The notes under the pieces were generated by a model. That model had not been told where the DNA came from. It ran no database searches and saw only the letters and a list, made by a program, of their open reading frames with translations. Made by a program: the position numbers and the translations under genes. Positions 7,853 to 16,372 of a DNA stretch of 18,467 nt are shown here, one piece after another. Each line of letters opens with the position of its first letter. Position 1 is the stretch's first letter. This stretch comes from Acidobacteriota bacterium (GTDB lineage: Bacteria > Acidobacteriota > Terriglobia > Terriglobales > Acidobacteriaceae), in the NCBI GenBank assembly GCA_021781255.1, contig JAJXXG010000427.1, positions 1 through 18,467 of the forward strand. The letters are read 5' to 3'.

Positions 7853-7992
7853 ATCCTCGCCCGCATTGCGCACCCGTCCGGGTTCGCGGAATTCGATGAC
7901 CCCCACACCGCCGGGGTCCGTGGCCGTGCTCCACTCATTCATTCGCAAAGGGAGCCGCGGCCGCACAACCTGATCTGCCGAGGAGATCCAAG

Positions 7993-9387
7993 ATGACCAA
8001 GCAAGAATTGCATGCGCAATACGGGCCCAAGCTCGTTTGTACTCTGCCGGGACCAAAGGCCAGGGCCGCTGTTGAGGCGGATACGCGGCTGATTTCGCCC
8101 AGCTACACGCGCTCCTATCCGCTGGTTGCAAAGCGCGGCCGTGGCATTCGTGTGGAAGACGTGGATGGGAACGAGTTTCTGGATTTTGCCGCGGGCATTG
8201 CGGTGACGTCCACCGGCCACTGCCACCCTGAGGTGGTTGCGGCGATTCAGAAGCAGGCTGCCGAACTGATTCACATCTCCGGCACGGACTTTTACGACGA
8301 ACATCTTACCGATCTGGCTGAGAAGCTTTCTTCCGTGGCGCCGATGCCGGGGCCGCACAAGTTTTTCTATGGCAACTCCGGCGCAGAGGCCGTGGAGTGC
8401 GCGCTCAAGCTGGCGCGTTATCACACAGGCCGCCAGCATGTGATTGCGTTTCTGGGTGCATTCCACGGGCGCACGATGGGCGCACTGTCGCTGACCGCGT
8501 CCAAGCCGCAGCAGAAGCGCCGCTTCTCGCCGCTGGTGCCGGGCGTCACGCATGTGCGCTATCCCTATGCGTATCGCGGATGCACGGGCGGCCCGCAGGA
8601 GGAAGAAGCGTTTGCCATGGGCTGCGCGCGCTACATCGAGGAGAAGCTCTTCAAGACGATTCTTGCGCCGGAAGAGGTGGCCGCGATTTTTGTGGAGCCC
8701 ATCCAGGGCGAGGGCGGCTACGTGGTTGCGCCCACGAACTTCCTGCGCGAGCTGCGTGCCATCTGCGACAAGTACGGCATTCTGCTGGTGGTGGACGAGG
8801 TGCAGTCGGGCGCGGGGCGCACGGGCAAGTGGTGGGCCATTGAGCACTCCGGTGTGCAGCCGGACATCGTGTGCATGGCCAAGGGCATCGCCAGCGGCAT
8901 GCCGCTGGGCGTCTGCATGAGCCGCGCGGACGTGATGGACTGGGTGCCGGGCTCGCATGCTTCGACGTTTGGCGGCAACCCGGTGTCGATTGCGGCGGCG
9001 CTGGCGACGTTCGACATCCTGGAGCGCGAGGCGATTGACAACGCGGCAAAGGTGGGCGGCAAGATTCTGGAGCGCCTGAACGGATGGAAGAAGACGCATG
9101 CGCTGGTAGGCGACGTGCGCGGCCGCGGCCTGATGATCGGCGTCGAGCTGGTGAAGGACAAGACCACGCGCGAACCGGCTGGCGCGCTGCGCAACCGTGT
9201 GGAGGAGCTGGCCTTTGAGCGCGGCCTGATGATCCTGGGCTGCGGCGAGACATCGATCCGGTTGTGTCCGCCGCTGGTGGTGAACGAGCATGAAGCCAAC
9301 GTCGCGCTGGACATCCTGGAAGATGCGCTGACGCAGGTGGAGAAGGAGTTCGCACAGGCCGGGGCGCTGGCGGGAGCCTCAGCGTAA
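7993..9387 (+). CDS. Class III PLP-dependent aminotransferase (acetylornithine/GABA type)
   Basis: A 464-residue fold-type I, PLP-dependent omega-aminotransferase. Seen are the substrate-entry region LDFAAGIAVTSTGHCHPEV (63-81), the cofactor phosphate-binding block FYGNSGAEAVECALKLAR (125-142), AFHGRTMG (156-163), FVEPIQGEGGY (233-243), the pyridine-ring aspartate in VVDEVQSGAGRTG (D268), and the Schiff-base lysine in CMAKGIASGMPLG (K297). STFGGNPVS and GDVRGRGLMIGVEL complete the family signature. It is longer than ArgD (about 400) because of an extended N-terminus. Family members transfer an amino group from N-acetylornithine, 4-aminobutyrate, lysine or related substrates to 2-oxoglutarate; the exact substrate cannot be read here. 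AGGAG lies 8 nt before the ATG. The surroundings hold no arg or gab genes. Confidence 0.88.
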   Translation: MTKQELHAQYGPKLVCTLPGPKARAAVEADTRLISPSYTRSYPLVAKRGRGIRVEDVDGNEFLDFAAGIAVTSTGHCHPEVVAAIQKQAAELIHISGTDFYDEHLTDLAEKLSSVAPMPGPHKFFYGNSGAEAVECALKLARYHTGRQHVIAFLGAFHGRTMGALSLTASKPQQKRRFSPLVPGVTHVRYPYAYRGCTGGPQEEEAFAMGCARYIEEKLFKTILAPEEVAAIFVEPIQGEGGYVVAPTNFLRELRAICDKYGILLVVDEVQSGAGRTGKWWAIEHSGVQPDIVCMAKGIASGMPLGVCMSRADVMDWVPGSHASTFGGNPVSIAAALATFDILEREAIDNAAKVGGKILERLNGWKKTHALVGDVRGRGLMIGVELVKDKTTREPAGALRNRVEELAFERGLMILGCGETSIRLCPPLVVNEHEANVALDILEDALTQVEKEFAQAGALAGASA

Positions 9388-9414
9388 ACAACACACCCGA
9401 AAAACACCACACAG

Positions 9415-9446
9415 ATGCCGCGCCGGATGCAACGTCCGCGCGGCAT
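9415..9446 (+). terminator. Terminator-like hairpin after the aminotransferase
   Basis: ATGCCGCGC (9415-9423) pairs perfectly with GCGCGGCAT (9438-9446), a 9-bp GC-rich stem with a 14-nt loop, 27 bp after the aminotransferase stop. Only short T groups follow, so termination is likely but not certain. Confidence 0.5.
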
Positions 9447-9484
9447 TTGCGCGTTTGGCGCGTTGCGGCTGAGAATGGTGTGCG

Positions 9485-9970
9485 ATGGAGTGGCTGGAAC
9501 AAAAGCGCGTCAAGTGGCTGGAGCGGGCACTGGGCCGTCTCGACCGGGTGGCCGAACGGCGCGGGCGCGCGGAGAGCTTGCCTGCGCATCTTGCGACGGG
9601 CATGGAGGGCGAGGACGCCGCATTCTTCCATCTGCGGCGCAAGGGCTATACGATGGTGGCGCGGCGGTGGTCGTCGGGCGATGTGCCGGGAGACGTGGAC
9701 CTGATTGCGTGGCAGGGGACCTTGCTGTGCTTCATTGAAGTGAAGACGCGCACCGCACGCGATATGACTCCCGCTGAGGTTGCCGTGGACTCGCACAAAC
9801 GGCAGACGCTGCGCAGGCTGGCGCGGCGCTATGTGCGCCAGTTGCCGCAGGAGACTCCGCCGCAGGTGCGCTTTGATGTGGTGAGCGTGTATCTTGTGCC
9901 GGGCGCGGAGCGGCAGATCGAGCACTTCGAGGCTGCGTTCGGATGGAGCGAAGAACGCGAGCGGGAGTGA
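9485..9970 (+). CDS. yraN: YraN/UPF0102 family endonuclease-like protein
   Basis: A 161-residue member of the UPF0102 family, which has a restriction-endonuclease-like (PD-(D/E)XK) fold; its cellular role is not settled. The nuclease-type residues are visible: GMEGEDAAFFHLRRKGY (39-55, E42), GDVDLIA (69-75, D72) and FIEVKTRT (83-90, E85 and K87). PAEVAVDSHKRQTL (96-109) and RFDVVSVYL (129-137) follow. The classical GEIDLIA is GDVDLIA here, keeping the acidic position. About 38 residues precede the conserved domain, basic and helical, making it longer than the usual 120-130 residues; an internal start at M40 would cut into the domain. No clear ribosome-binding site precedes the ATG. It ends 78 bp before the convergent cytochrome gene. 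Confidence 0.88.
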   Translation: MEWLEQKRVKWLERALGRLDRVAERRGRAESLPAHLATGMEGEDAAFFHLRRKGYTMVARRWSSGDVPGDVDLIAWQGTLLCFIEVKTRTARDMTPAEVAVDSHKRQTLRRLARRYVRQLPQETPPQVRFDVVSVYLVPGAERQIEHFEAAFGWSEERERE

Positions 9971-9994
9971 GCAGGGCCGCGATAGGTCTGCGGT

Positions 9995-10028
9995 TTCCCA
10001 CATCTCAAAATCGAGATGCGGTACACCC
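9995..10028 (+). repeat. 34-bp palindromic intergenic repeat, copy 1
   Basis: It has the form TTCCCA, left arm CATCTC, loop AAAATC, right arm GAGATG, then a GGTACACCC-like tail. The arms pair perfectly over 6 bp. Relative to copy 2 the two outer arm pairs are changed on both sides, so pairing is kept. It lies between the convergent yraN and the multihaem cytochrome gene. Confidence 0.8.
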
Positions 10029-10042
10029 GGCGTCCGGCCGGG
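10026..10042. terminator. GC-rich hairpin between convergent genes
   Basis: CCCGGC (10026-10031) pairs with GCCGGG (10037-10042) around a 5-nt loop, directly after repeat copy 1 and 7 bp from the end of the cytochrome gene. There is no T-run. With copy 1 it may end transcription from both sides. Confidence 0.35.
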
Positions 10043-10048
10043 CTATGT

Positions 10049-11698
10049 CTACTGAAGCCGCCACGGAGAACGCTCGAACCAGTGACCCATCGCCACTTCT
10101 GCCCATGCCGTCGATTTGTCTTTGTGACAGGAAGTACATGGATTGGGGATGTTGTATTTGTCCGTCATGGCGGGTGAGATGAACCGGAAGGTATGGGCGT
10201 GGACATAGGCGCCGGGAACGCCTTCACTCTCGATCTCCGGCATATGGCAGGCTACACACTCGCTTCCAGGACTGCCGTCCTTATGGTGGGTATGCGCTTC
10301 AAGACTCGCTGTACGCGGCCCGTGCGGGGACATGGGGCCATGGCAGTCCAGGCAGATTTGGTTTGCGGGCTTGATAAGCTGCGCGTAGTTTCCAGTGCCA
10401 TGCACATCATGGCAATCGAAGCAGGTGATGTTGTGACGGTACATCACGCTCTGCACGAAATCGTTCCCTTGCATACGGTTCTTGTGCGCGGTGCAGTCCG
10501 GAAAGTAATAGAAATCAGTCTGCCCGAGCGTGCAGTTTTCCAGTCTCCAGAAGTCTTGTAGCTTAAGGCCCACACGATAGCCGACCGGCCAGTCGTAATC
10601 CTTTCCTTCAATGGGATTGGTTAGCGGCCGTCCCTGCGAGTGGCACTGGATGCAGGTGTCGTTCGCCGTCACAGAATCCATCTGGGCCGGATTCAGGATA
10701 TTGCTCCGCGTGGGATGCTCCACATGCGCGCTGCCGGGGCCGTGGCAACGCTCGCAGCCGACGTTCCACTCTGCAACCTGCCTGGTGTGGATGTTGTAAT
10801 CGACGGAATGGCAACCGTCGCAGGTTGGACCAGTGGGCCGCTGCATGTTGGTCGGCGGATAGAGGTGCGCCCACCAGTCGGCTCCGTGTGCAGGGATCAC
10901 ATATTTGAGCCATTTGTGATTGCCAATGTCCCACTGCACGGGCAAGGGAAAGTAGTCATTGCCAACTTTGGTAAAGTAGCGCTGCTTCCAGATACTGCCG
11001 TAGACGAAGGCGACCTGATCCTTAGTAAACGGCGCTACATGGTTGGTTGCAGGATCGGGGAAAATGGCATCGGGATGTGTCCGCGGATCGCGCACCACGT
11101 TGGCCATCGGCGTCTTCTTCCAGCGCTCGTAAATATCGGCATGGCACCTGGCGCAGGTCTCGGAGCCGACATAGTGGGCCGAGGTCATCGTGGCGGTTTG
11201 TTGCTGTGATTCCGCTCCTGAGAGAGGACGAAGGCTGCGCACAAAGAGCGCGAGGCGCCAACTCTCCGGGCCTGAGATTCTGTGCGCGCTGCCGAGGGCC
11301 GGCATTCCACTAAGTTGGACCCCGTTTTCAATGATGTAGTGGATCTCTCCATCTGTCATGTCTTGGGTTGCGGAAGCGCGCAGGTCCGGGACACGCGGAT
11401 ACTCATGCAATCCGATTTGTGTCCTGCCGCTGTCGTCGATTCCATGACAGACAGCGCACCGCGTCAGAAAGTCCTCGCGCCCCTGTTGCAAGGCCTGGGA
11501 ATCGCCGATGAAAGGGTTTTTCTTGCGGCGTTCATACCGGGGAATGGCCAGGTTTCGCAGGCTGCGCGCTACGGCGGTCTCAAACGCCGATGGCTTGGAA
11601 GCAGCGCGGAAGCCCCGCAGCATCAGGAACGTCAGACAAAGTAGTCCAAGGGCCAGGAACCCGAAGATTGTCGCGAGAATTGGCTTCCATGACCGCAT
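10049..11698 (-). CDS. Nine-haem membrane-anchored cytochrome c (mono-haem plus eight-haem fusion)
   Basis: A 549-residue protein. A hydrophobic segment (7-28) after a short basic N-terminus should anchor it in the inner membrane with the rest in the periplasm. A class I mono-haem domain follows, with CAVCH (81-85) and a likely Met ligand in SGMPALG (M132). A second module carries eight sites: CARCH 182, CDGCH 293, CERCH 315, CIQCH 349, CFDCH 426, CLDCH 449, CVACH 481 and CTSCH 521. HKNRMQGNDFVQS (405-417) and the closing NPCTSCHKDKSTAWA resemble the multihaem cytochromes of acidobacteria and planctomycetes, some of which continue into TPR repeats; this one stops soon after the last haem. The role is presumably electron transfer or reduction of a small substrate, not identified. 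GAAGGA precedes the ATG. The stretch is somewhat less GC-rich than its neighbours. Confidence 0.88.
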   Translation of the reverse strand: MRSWKPILATIFGFLALGLLCLTFLMLRGFRAASKPSAFETAVARSLRNLAIPRYERRKKNPFIGDSQALQQGREDFLTRCAVCHGIDDSGRTQIGLHEYPRVPDLRASATQDMTDGEIHYIIENGVQLSGMPALGSAHRISGPESWRLALFVRSLRPLSGAESQQQTATMTSAHYVGSETCARCHADIYERWKKTPMANVVRDPRTHPDAIFPDPATNHVAPFTKDQVAFVYGSIWKQRYFTKVGNDYFPLPVQWDIGNHKWLKYVIPAHGADWWAHLYPPTNMQRPTGPTCDGCHSVDYNIHTRQVAEWNVGCERCHGPGSAHVEHPTRSNILNPAQMDSVTANDTCIQCHSQGRPLTNPIEGKDYDWPVGYRVGLKLQDFWRLENCTLGQTDFYYFPDCTAHKNRMQGNDFVQSVMYRHNITCFDCHDVHGTGNYAQLIKPANQICLDCHGPMSPHGPRTASLEAHTHHKDGSPGSECVACHMPEIESEGVPGAYVHAHTFRFISPAMTDKYNIPNPCTSCHKDKSTAWAEVAMGHWFERSPWRLQ

Positions 11699-11857
11699 GG
11701 GCGGATGGTCCTTCTGTTTGCTCCTGACAATCTACCAGAAATAAGGTTGTCCCATCATCGGCGCAGTTTCATCGCGTCGTTTGCGGCAAGGTGGGATGGA
11801 ATCCAAAACCGCAGTCGAGTCGGAAGAGATCAATCGAAGGGCGTGTTTGCGCGTCAG

Positions 11858-12076
11858 TTATCCTTGCGCGTCCTGGTGCTCTTCGTGCCAGGCCATCTGG
11901 ATGGCTTCGAGGCGCGCTTCGTTGGACTTTGCCGGGTCGTCGGCGAAGCCTTCGAGCTCCGTGACATAGCGATGCAGGTCAGTGAAGCGGACGGTGAGCG
12001 GGTCGATGTCAGGAAATTTTTCCTGTAGCTGAATGCCGATTTCTTCGGCTTCGGTCCAGAGAATCTCGCGCGGCAT
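11858..12076 (-). CDS. iscX: Fe-S cluster assembly protein IscX
   Basis: A small acidic protein of 72 residues that binds IscS at the frataxin/IscU site and modulates cluster assembly as an iron-dependent regulator. The family signature is plain: LWTEAEEIG at 6-14, DPLTVRFTDLH at 25-35, DDPAKSNEARLEAI at 46-59 and a C-terminal W63 in the last helix. The E. coli protein is 66 residues and aligns throughout. AAGGAGAG stands just upstream of the ATG. It is the last gene of the isc operon, but 130 bp containing two palindromic repeats separate it from fdx, so it may be transcribed at a different level from the rest. The multihaem cytochrome gene follows 159 bp downstream on the same strand. Confidence 0.93.
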   Translation of the reverse strand: MPREILWTEAEEIGIQLQEKFPDIDPLTVRFTDLHRYVTELEGFADDPAKSNEARLEAIQMAWHEEHQDAQG

Positions 12077-12104
12077 GTTTCTCTCCTTCGGCTAAGCTCG
12101 TTCA

Positions 12105-12138
12105 TTCCCATGTCTCAAAATCGAGACATGGGGCACCC
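12105..12138 (+). repeat. 34-bp palindromic intergenic repeat, copy 2
   Basis: This is the most perfect copy: CCCATGTCTC (12107-12116), loop AAAATC, GAGACATGGG (12123-12132), a 10-bp perfect stem, then the tail GCACCC. It lies between fdx and iscX, 66 bp from copy 3 and in the same orientation. Confidence 0.9.
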
Positions 12139-12170
12139 ACGTTTTCTTCGGATGATCTTGTGTTCGTGCT

Positions 12171-12204
12171 CTCCAACATCTCAAAATCGAGACACGGGGC
12201 ACCC
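12171..12204 (+). repeat. 34-bp palindromic intergenic repeat, copy 3
   Basis: It keeps the core TCTCAAAATCGAGA and the tail GGGGCACCC, but the outer arm pairs no longer match (ACA against CAC), so only 4 bp pair well; it looks decayed. It begins 2 nt after the fdx stop codon in the direction of transcription. Confidence 0.8.
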
Positions 12205-12206
12205 GG

Positions 12207-12623
12207 CTACTTCTGGATGGCCATGTCCAGGGGCTTGCCCTCGGAGGTGTAATTGCGGTTCCACTTGGGAATTTCGACGACGTACTCGCCGGGGCCGGTG
12301 ATGATGGCCTGGCAGCCGAGGCGCGAGTTGAGCTGCTGATCGGCGGCCATGTCGAGGCGGTCGAGCTCATCGTCTTCGGCTTCGCTGATGCCGGGCGCGC
12401 CTTCCTTCACCCAGATGTGGCAGGTGGTGCAGGCGCAGGCGCCTCCGCAGGCGTGATCGAGAAAGATGCCGAAGTTCTCCGCGACATCGAGAAACGACAT
12501 CGGCTTGCCGTGATGGTCGTAGGGCAGTGTGCCGTACTCAAACTCAACCGTCTTGCCTTCGGGCATAAAGGTCACGCGCACGAGCTTGTCGGCGGGAATG
12601 TTTTTCGTGTTTGCTTCGCTCAT
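12207..12623 (-). CDS. fdx: ISC-type 2Fe-2S ferredoxin
   Basis: Electron donor of the ISC pathway; it supplies electrons for persulfide reduction on IscS/IscU. The product has 138 residues. The [2Fe-2S] ligands follow the adrenodoxin/ISC-Fdx pattern: DHACGGACACTTCHIWVKEG gives C59, C65 and C68 (plus non-ligand C63), with the fourth in SRLGCQ (C104). The preceding TFMPEGKTVEFEYG is the usual beta-grasp opening. An N-terminal extension of about 13 residues and a C-terminal tail (about 122-138) exceed the E. coli protein (111 residues). The start is the ATG at 12623, with AAGGA about 11 nt upstream, 27 bp after hscA. Confidence 0.93.
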   Translation of the reverse strand: MSEANTKNIPADKLVRVTFMPEGKTVEFEYGTLPYDHHGKPMSFLDVAENFGIFLDHACGGACACTTCHIWVKEGAPGISEAEDDELDRLDMAADQQLNSRLGCQAIITGPGEYVVEIPKWNRNYTSEGKPLDMAIQK

Positions 12624-12650
12624 AGTCTTTGGTGTCCTTGCGTCAGCGCG

Positions 12651-14591
<1,941 letters not shown>

Positions 14592-14600
14592 GCTGGTTCT

Positions 14601-15293
14601 CTAAACTCCCAAAGTCTCGGTCACGTCGCGGACCAGGTTGCTGAGGTAGCGCCGCCTGTCGAGCAGAGCCACCATTGTCTTTTGCGCGGCCTGGCGCACG
14701 GCGATGTCGCCCTCGTCCCATGCCTGCCACTGCGCGCGCAGATCCTGATCGACCTCATCGAGCAGGCCGTCGAACTTGCGCTTGGCCTGTTCGAGGCTGG
14801 CCTGCAGCTCGGGGTCGGGCTCGCCGGTGGTGCGCTCCATGCGCATCTCTTCGAGCTGCATGTTCAGCTCGAAGACTTCTTCAAGCAGGTCGGCAGGCAC
14901 GCGCGAAGGGTCTTTGCGATCCTTGCCGCTGTGTTCTTCGCCAATCTCTGCGCCGTGCAGTTTGAGCAGATACTCGGTGCGGTGAATCGGATCCTTGAGC
15001 GTGCGATAGGCGTCGTTGAGCAGCGCGGTGTCGGCCAGGCTCCACTGCTTTTCGTTTTCGGCGGCGCGGGCAAAGCGGTCAGGATGCAGCCTGCGGCTGA
15101 GGCGATGGAACTCGTGCTCCAGCGCGGCCAGATCGAGATTGAGGTGCGGCGTCAGCCCGAAGACGGAGAAGAAATCGCCTCCCCGAGGCGGCTGAATCTT
15201 GCTGCAGTGCGGGCAAAAGAGCGTGGCGTCATTGTGCGCCACCGAACAGGACCAGCACGCAACCGGAACCGCGGAATCGATAACCTTCAACAT
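14601..15293 (-). CDS. hscB: Co-chaperone HscB with N-terminal four-cysteine domain
   Basis: J-protein that brings holo-IscU to HscA and stimulates its ATPase. The product has 230 residues. A metal-binding module comes first: CWSC (C13, C16) and CPHC (C27, C30), followed by QPPRGGDFFSVFG. The J-domain has LSRRLHPDRF (65-74) with HPD at 70-72, and LADTALLNDAYRTLKDP (86-102). A C-terminal three-helix IscU-binding domain follows (about 135-225). E. coli HscB (171 residues) lacks the cysteine module, while human HSC20 has the same arrangement, CWNC then CPQC just before its J-domain. GGAG lies 7 nt before the ATG at 15293, and the gene starts 18 bp after iscA. The module probably binds zinc; this is inferred from the human protein. 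Confidence 0.93.
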   Translation of the reverse strand: MLKVIDSAVPVACWSCSVAHNDATLFCPHCSKIQPPRGGDFFSVFGLTPHLNLDLAALEHEFHRLSRRLHPDRFARAAENEKQWSLADTALLNDAYRTLKDPIHRTEYLLKLHGAEIGEEHSGKDRKDPSRVPADLLEEVFELNMQLEEMRMERTTGEPDPELQASLEQAKRKFDGLLDEVDQDLRAQWQAWDEGDIAVRQAAQKTMVALLDRRRYLSNLVRDVTETLGV

Positions 15294-15311
15294 GAGTGAA
15301 CTCCGAAAATC

Positions 15312-15740
15312 CTACGACGAGAAGGACGAACCGCAGCCGCAGGAGCGCGAGGAGTTCGGATTGATGAAGTTGAAGCCCTGGCGCATCAGCGATTCTTCGT
15401 AGTCCAGCGTCATGCCATTCAGGTAGAGGAACGATTTGGGGTCAACAAAGAGGCGTACGCCGTCGAATTCATAGATGCGGTCGCGCTCGCGGGGCCGCGT
15501 ATCGAACTTGATGGAATAGGAGAGTCCGGAGCAGCCGCCGCCCATCACGCCCAGGCGCAGTCCGCCCTCGGTGGGCGAGATGCCCTCCTTGACCATGGCC
15601 GCGCGGATGCGCTTGATGGCGCGCTCCGTGACCTGTACGCCCTTCGCGGGCGTCTGCGGTGCCTCCGGTGCGGGTGACTGCGGCTTAGCCGCAAAGGCCA
15701 CTTCAGTCGGCTTCGTTTCGATTGTCACCATGTTCGACAT
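15312..15740 (-). CDS. iscA: A-type Fe-S carrier protein IscA
   Basis: Receives or delivers Fe-S clusters and can bind iron. The product has 142 residues. The three cluster-ligand cysteines of the family are present: GGGCSGLSY (C70) and SCGCGSSFS (C134, C136). VTERAIKRIRAAM (37-49) and FVDPKSFLYLNGMTLDYEES (98-117) also match. An Ala/Pro-rich N-terminal extension of about 33 residues precedes the domain (E. coli IscA is 107). The ATG at 15740 is preferred; the frame continues upstream to 15839, but that part would include the hairpin in the iscU-iscA gap and has no family similarity. Position after iscU fits IscA; ErpA and SufA are near relatives and cannot be separated from it by motif alone. 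Confidence 0.9.
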   Translation of the reverse strand: MSNMVTIETKPTEVAFAAKPQSPAPEAPQTPAKGVQVTERAIKRIRAAMVKEGISPTEGGLRLGVMGGGCSGLSYSIKFDTRPRERDRIYEFDGVRLFVDPKSFLYLNGMTLDYEESLMRQGFNFINPNSSRSCGCGSSFSS

Positions 15741-15799
15741 GATTGCCTGCTTCCCAAATTTCCGTGGCTCTGCTGTCTTCCGGAGTCCGTCCCCGTGCC

Positions 15800-15822
15800 G
15801 GCGCGGCAATAAAGGCCGCGCC
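15800..15822 (-). promoter_or_regulatory. 8-bp-stem hairpin in the iscU-iscA spacer
   Basis: GGCGCGGC (15800-15807) pairs perfectly with GCCGCGCC (15815-15822) around a 7-nt loop. On the transcribed strand no U-run follows, so it is not a normal terminator. It stands 20 nt after the iscU stop and 59 nt before the iscA start, and could pause transcription or protect the upstream mRNA end. Confidence 0.5.
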
Positions 15823-15842
15823 AAAGAACATCGAACCAATCG

Positions 15843-16259
15843 CTACGCCTTGGCTTCCACCGCGGCTGTTTCCGCAACGCCGTTCTTCTTCTTCCAGTCG
15901 CCGATGGCCGCGCGAATCGCATCCTCGGCCAGCACGGAGCAGTGAATCTTGACTGGCGGCAGGGACAGCTCTTTCACAATGTCAGTGTTCTTGATGGCCA
16001 TGGCGTCCTCGACGGTGCGGCCCTTGATCCACTCGGTGGCGAGCGATGAACTTGCAATGGCAGAGCCGCAGCCGAAGGTCTTGAACTTGGCCTCTTCGAT
16101 CACCTGCGTCTCGGGGTTCACGCGAATCTGCAGCCGCATGACGTCGCCGCACTCCGGCGCGCCCACCAGGCCCGTGCCCACTTCGGCCGAGCTCTTGTCC
16201 AGCGTGCCCACGTTGCGCGGATTGTTGTAGTGGTCTACTACCTTGTCGCTGTATGCCAT
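15843..16259 (-). CDS. iscU: Fe-S cluster scaffold protein IscU
   Basis: Scaffold on which IscS sulfur and iron are assembled into a [2Fe-2S] cluster. The product has 138 residues. The three ligand cysteines are GAPECGDVM (C37), TFGCGSAIASSS (C64) and KIHCSVLAEDAI (C107); the aspartate D39 is in place. LPPVK at 100-104 is the exact recognition motif for HscA, which is encoded three genes downstream. The N-terminus MAYSDKVVDHYNNPRNVG is nearly that of the E. coli protein, so ATG 16259 is the start. An in-frame opening up to 16388 runs through the intergenic palindromic repeat and is rejected. A short C-terminal tail (about 128-138) is extra. Confidence 0.96.
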   Translation of the reverse strand: MAYSDKVVDHYNNPRNVGTLDKSSAEVGTGLVGAPECGDVMRLQIRVNPETQVIEEAKFKTFGCGSAIASSSLATEWIKGRTVEDAMAIKNTDIVKELSLPPVKIHCSVLAEDAIRAAIGDWKKKNGVAETAAVEAKA

Positions 16260-16314
16260 GTGATCTTCATCCTTCTGCGGGGGAAGCCGCGTTGTTGATT
16301 CGATTCGGCCGGTG

Positions 16315-16348
16315 TTCCCAGGTTTCAGAATCGAGACCTGGGGCACCC
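16315..16348 (+). repeat. 34-bp palindromic intergenic repeat, copy 4
   Basis: CCCAGGTTTC (16317-16326), loop AGAATC, GAGACCTGGG (16333-16342): a 10-bp stem with one G-T pair, then the tail GCACCC. The arm bases differ from copies 1 and 2 on both sides, so pairing is preserved. It lies between iscS and iscU. Confidence 0.9.
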
Positions 16349-16372
16349 ATTTCAATGCCCTGATACAAAGCT

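Larger units (their letters stand above)
7591..7992 (+). other. 402-bp intergenic region before the aminotransferase
   Basis: No conserved gene is recognised here. Seen are an extended -10-like TGCTATGCT (7668-7676) with no good -35 box, an Arg-rich mini-ORF (7695-7835), a 10-bp-stem hairpin over its stop codon (7820-7852), and a second hairpin, GACCCC (7898-7903) with GGGGTC (7913-7918). AGGAG then stands before the aminotransferase ATG. I could not match the stretch to a known riboswitch, 6S RNA or SRP RNA. Longer frames crossing it on either strand look like chance openings in GC-rich DNA. Confidence 0.5.

Noticed and set aside
7939..9291. 450-codon open frame on the minus strand opposite the aminotransferase
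   Set aside because: Shadow frame; composition dominated by Arg, His and Ala, and the aminotransferase is unmistakable.
12105..12204. Two direct repeats as a CRISPR array
   Set aside because: Only two units, internally palindromic, with further single copies elsewhere and no cas genes; they fit a REP-like element instead.
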